64,000 nucleotides of DNA, from the NCBI RefSeq assembly GCF_009856625.1, contig NZ_CP047241.1, forward strand, positions 3,596,001-3,660,000, in the 5' to 3' direction. Positions 58,505 through 64,000 of this stretch are shown piece after piece. Each line of letters opens with the position of its first letter. Within the stretch, counting starts at the first letter, position 1. Below the pieces are notes generated by a model that saw nothing but the letters and a program-made list of their open reading frames with translations, was not told the DNA's origin and searched no databases. Both the position numbers and the translations under genes were made by a program. Source of the stretch: Aquitalea denitrificans (GTDB lineage: Bacteria > Pseudomonadota > Gammaproteobacteria > Burkholderiales > Chromobacteriaceae).

Positions 58505-61500
58505 TCAGCCGCTGGCTTTTATCACCCCCAGACGCTGGCGTACCCACTGACGCAGGCTATCCAGATAGCTGTAAACCACCGGCAGCACAATCAGGGTAAG
58601 CAAGGTGGAGCTGACCATCCCGCCGATGATGGCATGCGCCATTGGTGCACGGGTTTCCGCGCCTTCGCTACCGCCAATGGCCATCGGCAACATGCCGAAG
58701 ATCATGGCCAGGCTGGTCATCATGATGGGACGCAGGCGCACCCGCCCGGCCGCCACGATGGCCTCGCTGCGTGCCATGCCTTCGCGGCGTGACTGATTGA
58801 TGAAATCAACCAGCAAAATACCGTTTTTGGCTGCCAGCCCCATCAGCATGATGATGCCGATGACCGAGAACATATTGAGGGTGGAGCCACACAGCCACAG
58901 CGCGACAAACACGCCGACAAAGGCCAGTGGCAGCGCCACCATGATGGCCAGCGGCATGGTGAAACTGCGGAACTGCGCCGCCAGGATCATGTAGATGAAG
59001 ATCACCCCCATGGCCAGCGCCTGCAGCGCATAGCCCAGCGATTCTTCCATGTCGCGGCGCTCGCCCTCCTCGGCCAGTACCACTCCCGCAGGCAGCTTGA
59101 GTGCTGCGGTGATCTTGCTGATGTCGGCAAACACCGAGCCGGCATCGCGGCCGGCAATATTGCCGGTTACCGTTACCTGGCGCAGCAGGTCTACCCGGTC
59201 TATCTGGCGCGGGCTGAGCCCCGGGCTCAGCCGCGTCACCGTGGACAGCGGCACCATGCTGGCCGCCCCATTGGCATCGGCCCGGCCCGCCACGGTGATG
59301 ATGTCCAGCAGCTCATTGCGCCGCTCGCTTCGCGGCACCTGCAGCAGGACATCATAGTTTTCGCCATCCGGCGCTTCCCAGCTGCCCACCACATCGCCAG
59401 CCAGCAGCTGCGACAGGGTACTGCCCACCCGGTTGAGATCCACCCCCAGGCTGGCGGCGGCATCACGCCGTACTTCCAGCTTGATGGCCGGGTCGGCATC
59501 GGACAGGCTGCTTTGCAAATCCCCCACGCCCTTGACCTTGGCCAATTGGCTGATCAGGAGATTGGCCGCGGCATCCAGTTCGCCAAGATTGCTGCCGCGC
59601 AAACCGATATTGATGGGTTTGCCACCCGGCCCTTCCTTGCCCATTTCCTCCACCGACACGATTTCCACCCCGGCCACATGGCTAGCCAGGCTACGTGCCC
59701 GCTGCATCACGCTGAACAGGCTGTGGTTGCGGCTGGTTTTGCTGCCCAGATCCACCAGCAACTGGCCGTCGGTCTTGCTGGCGCTGAAGCTGCTGCTGCC
59801 TGCCGTCAGCTGGATGGAGCGCACGGCGGGTAACTGGCGCAACAGGGCTTCCAGCTCGCGCCCCTTGCCGGCGGTGTAATCCAGCGAGGAGCCAGGAGCG
59901 GTCTTGTACGACAGGGCAAACTTGCCCTTGTCCTGGCGCGGCATGAATTCACCACCAATGCGCGGCACCAGCAGAAAACTGCCCAACAGCAGCAACAACG
60001 CCGCCAGTAGTACGGTCTTGCGGTGGGACAAGGCCCAGCGGATGCCCCGCACATAGTGTTCGGCCATGCGGTCCAGCGAGCTTTCGAACCAGTCCAGGCA
60101 TTTGCCCAGCGGGCCACGGTGAGGGTCGCCATGCTGGTGCGGGTCGGGCCAGATCGACGACAGCATCGGGTCGAGCGTAAAGCTGACCAACATCGAGATC
60201 AGCACGGCCACGGTGACGGTAAGGCCAAACTGGTGGAAGAACTTGCCGATAATGCCGCTCATGAAGCCTACCGGCAGAAACACCGCCACCACGGTCAGCG
60301 TGGTGGCCAGCACGGCCAGGCCGATTTCATTGGTGCCATCCTGCGCTGCCTGGTAGTGGCTTTTGCCCAGCTGGCGGTGGCGAACGATGTTCTCCCGCAC
60401 CACGATGGCATCGTCGATCAGCAGACCGATGGATAGGGACAGCGCCATCAGCGTCATCAGGTTGAGGGTGAATCCCAGGGCCTGCAGCGCAAACAGGGTA
60501 CCGATCAGCGCCACCGGCAGGGTCAGGCCGGTAATTACCGTGCTGCGCCAGCTGCCCAGAAACAGGAACACGATCAGCACGGTGAGGCCGGCACCTTCCA
60601 GCAGGGTGGCTTCCACATTGGCCAGCGATTTCTTCACATCCTCCGACTTGTCGTAGCTGACATGGACATGGGTGCCGGCCGGCATGCGGCCTTGCATGGC
60701 GTGGATGACCTGTTTCACGCCATCGGCCACTTCCACCACATTGGCACCACGCGCCGCACGGATATCAATGCCCACGCCCGGCTTGCCGTCGATCAGCGTC
60801 AGGCTGGATGCTTCGGCTTCGGCATCGCTCACCGTGGCTACATCCGACAGGCGGATGGTGCTGCCATTGCGATAGCCGGTCACCAGATTGGCAAAGTCTT
60901 CCGGCGACTTGAGCTTGCCGCTTACCCGCACGTTCATTTCATTGCTGGCGCTGCTGACCGCACCGGCCGGGTAATCGCGGTTGCCGGCCCGGATGGCATC
61001 GGCAACTTCCTGCAGGGAAAGGCCGCTGGACTCCAGCCGATAGGGGTCGACATCAATACGGATCTGACGCTTGAGCCCGCCCACCAGCTTGACCTCACCT
61101 ACCCCGGTAACAATCTGCAGCCGCTTTTTCAGGGTATTTTCCAGCCAGGTGGTGAGCGTGCGCTGGGATACCTGGCTGGAACTGAAGCTGATGGACAACA
61201 GCGGCTGGTCGTTGGGATTGAACTGCGATACCGAAGGAGTATCGATTTCACGGCGGAAGCGCCCCTGCACCCCGCCTACCCGATCGCGCACATCCTGCAC
61301 CGCCACCGCCGGGTCCACCGTCAGGGCAAATTCCACCACGATGGTGGAACTGCCCTCAAACGAGTACGAACGGATATGCTTGATGCCGTTGATGGTGTTG
61401 ATGGCCTCTTCCAGCGGACGGGTGACTTCGCTCTCCACCACCTCGGGCGAGGCACCGCTGTAATGGGTGCTAACCACTGCCACCGGGAAGCGGATATCCG

Positions 61501-61612
61501 GCAACTCTTCCACCGGCAGACGCGACCAGGCAAACAAGCCCAGCACCAGCAATGCCAGCATCAGGACAGTAGCAAAATAGGGATTGCGCACGCTGACACG
61601 GGTCAACCACAT
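58505..61612 (-). CDS. RND (HAE1-type) efflux transporter, inner-membrane subunit
   Basis: A 1035-residue proton-driven pump of the AcrB/MdtB superfamily. TM1 begins at residue 12, the large periplasmic loops carry R-V-G-G-V-Q-G-R, and the proton-relay Asp pair is in L-S-I-G-L-L-I-D-D-A-I-V-V near residue 405. The C-terminal half repeats the fold with G-L-A-A-K-N-G-I-L-L-V-D-F. It lies 10 bases downstream of its adaptor. No outer-membrane channel gene follows, so a TolC-like partner must come from elsewhere. Substrate unknown. Confidence 0.95.
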   Translation of the reverse strand: MWLTRVSVRNPYFATVLMLALLVLGLFAWSRLPVEELPDIRFPVAVVSTHYSGASPEVVESEVTRPLEEAINTINGIKHIRSYSFEGSSTIVVEFALTVDPAVAVQDVRDRVGGVQGRFRREIDTPSVSQFNPNDQPLLSISFSSSQVSQRTLTTWLENTLKKRLQIVTGVGEVKLVGGLKRQIRIDVDPYRLESSGLSLQEVADAIRAGNRDYPAGAVSSASNEMNVRVSGKLKSPEDFANLVTGYRNGSTIRLSDVATVSDAEAEASSLTLIDGKPGVGIDIRAARGANVVEVADGVKQVIHAMQGRMPAGTHVHVSYDKSEDVKKSLANVEATLLEGAGLTVLIVFLFLGSWRSTVITGLTLPVALIGTLFALQALGFTLNLMTLMALSLSIGLLIDDAIVVRENIVRHRQLGKSHYQAAQDGTNEIGLAVLATTLTVVAVFLPVGFMSGIIGKFFHQFGLTVTVAVLISMLVSFTLDPMLSSIWPDPHQHGDPHRGPLGKCLDWFESSLDRMAEHYVRGIRWALSHRKTVLLAALLLLLGSFLLVPRIGGEFMPRQDKGKFALSYKTAPGSSLDYTAGKGRELEALLRQLPAVRSIQLTAGSSSFSASKTDGQLLVDLGSKTSRNHSLFSVMQRARSLASHVAGVEIVSVEEMGKEGPGGKPINIGLRGSNLGELDAAANLLISQLAKVKGVGDLQSSLSDADPAIKLEVRRDAAASLGVDLNRVGSTLSQLLAGDVVGSWEAPDGENYDVLLQVPRSERRNELLDIITVAGRADANGAASMVPLSTVTRLSPGLSPRQIDRVDLLRQVTVTGNIAGRDAGSVFADISKITAALKLPAGVVLAEEGERRDMEESLGYALQALAMGVIFIYMILAAQFRSFTMPLAIMVALPLAFVGVFVALWLCGSTLNMFSVIGIIMLMGLAAKNGILLVDFINQSRREGMARSEAIVAAGRVRLRPIMMTSLAMIFGMLPMAIGGSEGAETRAPMAHAIIGGMVSSTLLTLIVLPVVYSYLDSLRQWVRQRLGVIKASG

Positions 61613-61622
61613 GCTGTGTCCC

Positions 61623-62735
61623 TCATTTCAGTTCGGTTGGCAGGGTAACGGCATCACCGCTGGCCACGCCCAGCAAGGGTGCAGCCAGCACCACCTGGCC
61701 GGGATTCAGCCCCGTCACGGCCAGCTTGCGTTCGCTCTGCGACCACAGCAGCACCTTGACCGGCTGATGTTTGAGCCGCCCCTGTGTCACCAGCATCACC
61801 CAGGGCTGCCCCTGCAGATCCTGTACCGCGGTTTGCGGCAGCACCACCTGCCCGGTCAGTTCGCGCAGAACCACGCCACCCTTGGCAAACTGCCCGGCCT
61901 TGAGGCGGCCATCGGCATTATTCACGCGGATATAAATGAGGAAACTGCGGGTCCCGCTCTGCGCCACCGGATTGACCCGTACCACCTCGCCCGTAGACTC
62001 GTCCGGCAGCCCCTCCACGCTGAAACGTGCCTGCTGGCCGGGTTTGATGCGGCCAATCCACTGCGACGGCACACTGGCACTCAACTCCAGCACACCGAGG
62101 TCGGCAATGGAAAACAGCCGGGTATTCTTGGCGGCGATTTCACCGGGGTTGATCTTGCGCTCGTACACTACACCAGCAATCGGTGCACGTACCACACTAT
62201 CCGCTTGCAAACGGCGGGCGCGGGCCAGCTGGCTGCTTTGTGCCTGCAGCTCACCCTGGCGGACGGTGTATTCGCTTTCGGCCTCGTCATAGGCCAATTG
62301 GGAAATGAAGCCCTTCTGCAGCAGCTCGTGCTGCTTGTCCAGCTTGATGCGCGCCAGCTTCAGCCTAGACTGATTACCGGCCAGCTGGGCCTGCTGTTCG
62401 CTGACCGACTGGTCCAGCGACTCCGAATCCAGCCGTGCCAGCACCTGGCCCTGACGTACGACCTCGCCCTCGCGCACCAGCACATCGCGCACACGGGCTT
62501 CCACCTCGGCGGCAATACTGCTGCTTTTGAGCGCAGCCAGCGTGCCGGTAAACGGCAGGGTATCACGCAGATCTCTACGCACAACCACTTCGATATCGGC
62601 GCGTGACAGTGCACGGGACGGCGTTTGTGTGGCCACGGCAGATGCCGCTTCCTTGCTGCCAGCAGAGTCCTCATGCCCACCACAGGCAGCCAATCCCCCT
62701 AACACGATTCCCCAGCCCAGCCAGCTTACCTTCAT
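61623..62735 (-). CDS. RND efflux periplasmic adaptor lipoprotein
   Basis: A 370-residue membrane-fusion protein. The N-terminus is a lipoprotein signal with lipobox L-A-A-C at 16-19. The barrel-sandwich region has L-K-S-S-S-I-A-A-E-V-E-A-R-V, the coiled hairpin follows (about 120-190), then the beta-barrel with G-V-V-Y-E-R-K-I-N-P-G-E-I. It couples the downstream RND pump to an outer-membrane channel. Both genes form an operon; no regulator is adjacent. Confidence 0.93.
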   Translation of the reverse strand: MKVSWLGWGIVLGGLAACGGHEDSAGSKEAASAVATQTPSRALSRADIEVVVRRDLRDTLPFTGTLAALKSSSIAAEVEARVRDVLVREGEVVRQGQVLARLDSESLDQSVSEQQAQLAGNQSRLKLARIKLDKQHELLQKGFISQLAYDEAESEYTVRQGELQAQSSQLARARRLQADSVVRAPIAGVVYERKINPGEIAAKNTRLFSIADLGVLELSASVPSQWIGRIKPGQQARFSVEGLPDESTGEVVRVNPVAQSGTRSFLIYIRVNNADGRLKAGQFAKGGVVLRELTGQVVLPQTAVQDLQGQPWVMLVTQGRLKHQPVKVLLWSQSERKLAVTGLNPGQVVLAAPLLGVASGDAVTLPTELK

Positions 62736-62760
62736 GTTTTTCTTGTTTCCTTCGTGATTA

Positions 62761-64000
62761 TTACGGTGCAGCCGCCATGGATGGCGTCACACCTCTGGGC
62801 AGCAGCATCCACAGGCTGCCGCTTTGCTTCATCTTGCCGGCATACATCCCCGCCTCGCTGCCATAGCCCCAGAACAGGTCAGCCCGTACCGCACCACGAA
62901 TGGCGCTGCCGGTATCCTGGGCATGTACCAGCCGGGTAAGCGGCTGCTGGGACAGCGGCCAGGTGGTAGCCAGATATACTGGTGTTCCCAGAGGGATGTA
63001 GCGCGGGTCCACCGCAATGCTGTAGCCACCGGTCAGCGGCACGCCCAGCGCACCCGCCGGGCCGCTGTCTCCTCCCGGCAATGCCTTGAAGAAAACATAG
63101 CTGGGGTTGACGGCAAACAGCTCCTGCTGTCGTCCCGGATTGGCCTTGATCCAGGCCTGGATACCCTGCATGGACGCTGCCGACAACGGCATCTCGCCCT
63201 TGTCGACCAGCCATTTGCCGATGGACTGATAGTTGTAGCCGTTCTGCTCGGCGTAACCGACATGCAGAAAACTGCCATCTTCCAGTTGAATACGCCCGGA
63301 ACCCTGCACCTGCAGGAAGAACAGTTCGACCGGGTCCTCCACCCAGGCCAATATCGGCGCACTGGACACGCCCTTGCCCTGAGCAATTTCGGCACGCGTG
63401 TAATACGGCAGCAGACGGTTGCCGGATAAACGTCCCTTCAGTTTTCCGCTGCGGTTATCTACCGGAAAGTCAGTCGGACGGATTTCCACTTCGCCAGCGC
63501 CCGCCACCGTCTTGCCTGCCAGCAACTGCAAGCGGTTGCTAGCTATCCGGCGCGCCACCAGCACACTGCTGCCGCGCACAGCTGCGGGATAATCCAGAAC
63601 CAGTAGATCAGCTGGTACACCATAAACCGGCCAGGGCGTGCGCTCACTGCGAGTGCGGCTACCATTGAGCAATGGTTCGTAATAACCGGTAATCAGTCCG
63701 CTGCTACTGCTGCCATCATGCACTGGCCAGGCATTGAAGCGGCTTTCGAAGAACTGGCGTACCTGCACTGCGTCGTCTGCCGGCATGTGGGCAGCATCAG
63801 CACACACAGACTGCCAGGCTACCTTGCGCACCAGGGCCTTGCAGCTTTGCTGCAGCGCCAGCAGGGTATCGCCCATTTTCTGCTGCTGCCAGGCAGGCAG
63901 GGCAGACGGGCTAAGCTGGCCACTACTACCAGACAGGGGCGGGGTATACGTAGTAGAACAGGCCGCAAGCCACAACAGCGACAGGGATAACAACAAACGT
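62761..64000 (-). CDS. mltA: membrane-bound lytic murein transglycosylase A, 5' end cut by window
   Basis: A lytic transglycosylase (about 411 residues visible) that cleaves peptidoglycan glycan strands at the outer membrane. The visible N-terminus is the end of a lipoprotein signal (L-L-L-S-L-S-L-L-W-L-A-A-C with lipobox Cys). The MltA domain has I-T-G-Y-Y-E-P-L-L-N-G-S, and the 3D domain has the catalytic Asp region A-V-D-P-R-Y-I-P-L-G and A-Q-D-T-G-S-A-I. The frame stays open to the window edge. The only start inside is TTG (63996) with no ribosome site, so the real start is probably outside. Confidence 0.92.
   Translation of the reverse strand, partial: RLLLSLSLLWLAACSTTYTPPLSGSSGQLSPSALPAWQQQKMGDTLLALQQSCKALVRKVAWQSVCADAAHMPADDAVQVRQFFESRFNAWPVHDGSSSSGLITGYYEPLLNGSRTRSERTPWPVYGVPADLLVLDYPAAVRGSSVLVARRIASNRLQLLAGKTVAGAGEVEIRPTDFPVDNRSGKLKGRLSGNRLLPYYTRAEIAQGKGVSSAPILAWVEDPVELFFLQVQGSGRIQLEDGSFLHVGYAEQNGYNYQSIGKWLVDKGEMPLSAASMQGIQAWIKANPGRQQELFAVNPSYVFFKALPGGDSGPAGALGVPLTGGYSIAVDPRYIPLGTPVYLATTWPLSQQPLTRLVHAQDTGSAIRGAVRADLFWGYGSEAGMYAGKMKQSGSLWMLLPRGVTPSMAAAP

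Overview
The window looks like chromosome from a betaproteobacterium, most likely Neisseriales / Chromobacteriaceae (Chromobacterium- or Aquitalea-like). This is inferred from the gene families and from the hom-thrC, ubiE/J/B and aroQ-accB-accC-prmA neighbourhoods; no rRNA or other marker is present to prove it. Coding density is high and GC content is high, so long antisense shadow ORFs are common. I see no phage, insertion sequence, integrase or CRISPR array.

Layout. (1) 183-8608: a compact chemosensory operon encoding a CheY-like protein, a STAS protein, CheA, an MCP, two CheW, CheD, CheB and a receiver-EAL phosphodiesterase. No cheR is present. (2) 8650-14876: srkA, then a selenocysteine locus (selA, selB and tRNA-Sec selC), interrupted by a glpM-like gene and a cation-efflux gene. 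(3) 14993-17114: an orphan atypical gene and a soluble PAS-PAS chemoreceptor with an in-frame amber codon upstream of its first usable ATG. (4) 17208-19941: lutABC for L-lactate oxidation. (5) 20083-24219: rhlE, a CobD/CbiB-like membrane protein, and flgN/flgM/flgA with a FliA promoter before flgM. (6) 24405-29341: thrC, two paralogous secreted Cys-rich proteins, hom and alaT. (7) 29587-35898: an Mth938-like gene, an AhpD-like gene, and a 3-hydroxybutyrate/acetoacetate catabolic system. That system has a PAS/AAA+ enhancer-binding regulator, three dyad operator sites, a sigma-54 promoter, a GntP permease, bdhA and scoAB. (8) 35972-40935: ubiB, ubiJ, a LysE exporter, ubiE, a DUF971 gene and queA. 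(9) 41236-45685: aroQ, accB, accC, prmA and a DUF3426 zinc-ribbon protein. (10) 45807-46790: a thiol-peroxidase homologue without its peroxidatic cysteine, and a small exported protein. (11) 46878-54358: gpsA, an SH3 protein, secB, grxC, dacB, priA and hemE. (12) 54339-64000: a desaturase-like protein, a split ChrA pair with a divergent LysR regulator, a periplasmic binding-like protein, an RND pump with its adaptor, and mltA cut by the window edge.

The most interesting points are the cheR-less chemosensory operon that ends in a c-di-GMP phosphodiesterase, and the three matched GTCTC-N6-GAGAC sites upstream of a sigma-54 promoter. Others are the CP-less Tpx homologue, the amber codon in the PAS receptor under a FliA-like promoter, the PsrA-like dyad before aroQ-accBC, and the paired secreted CxC proteins inside the threonine operon.
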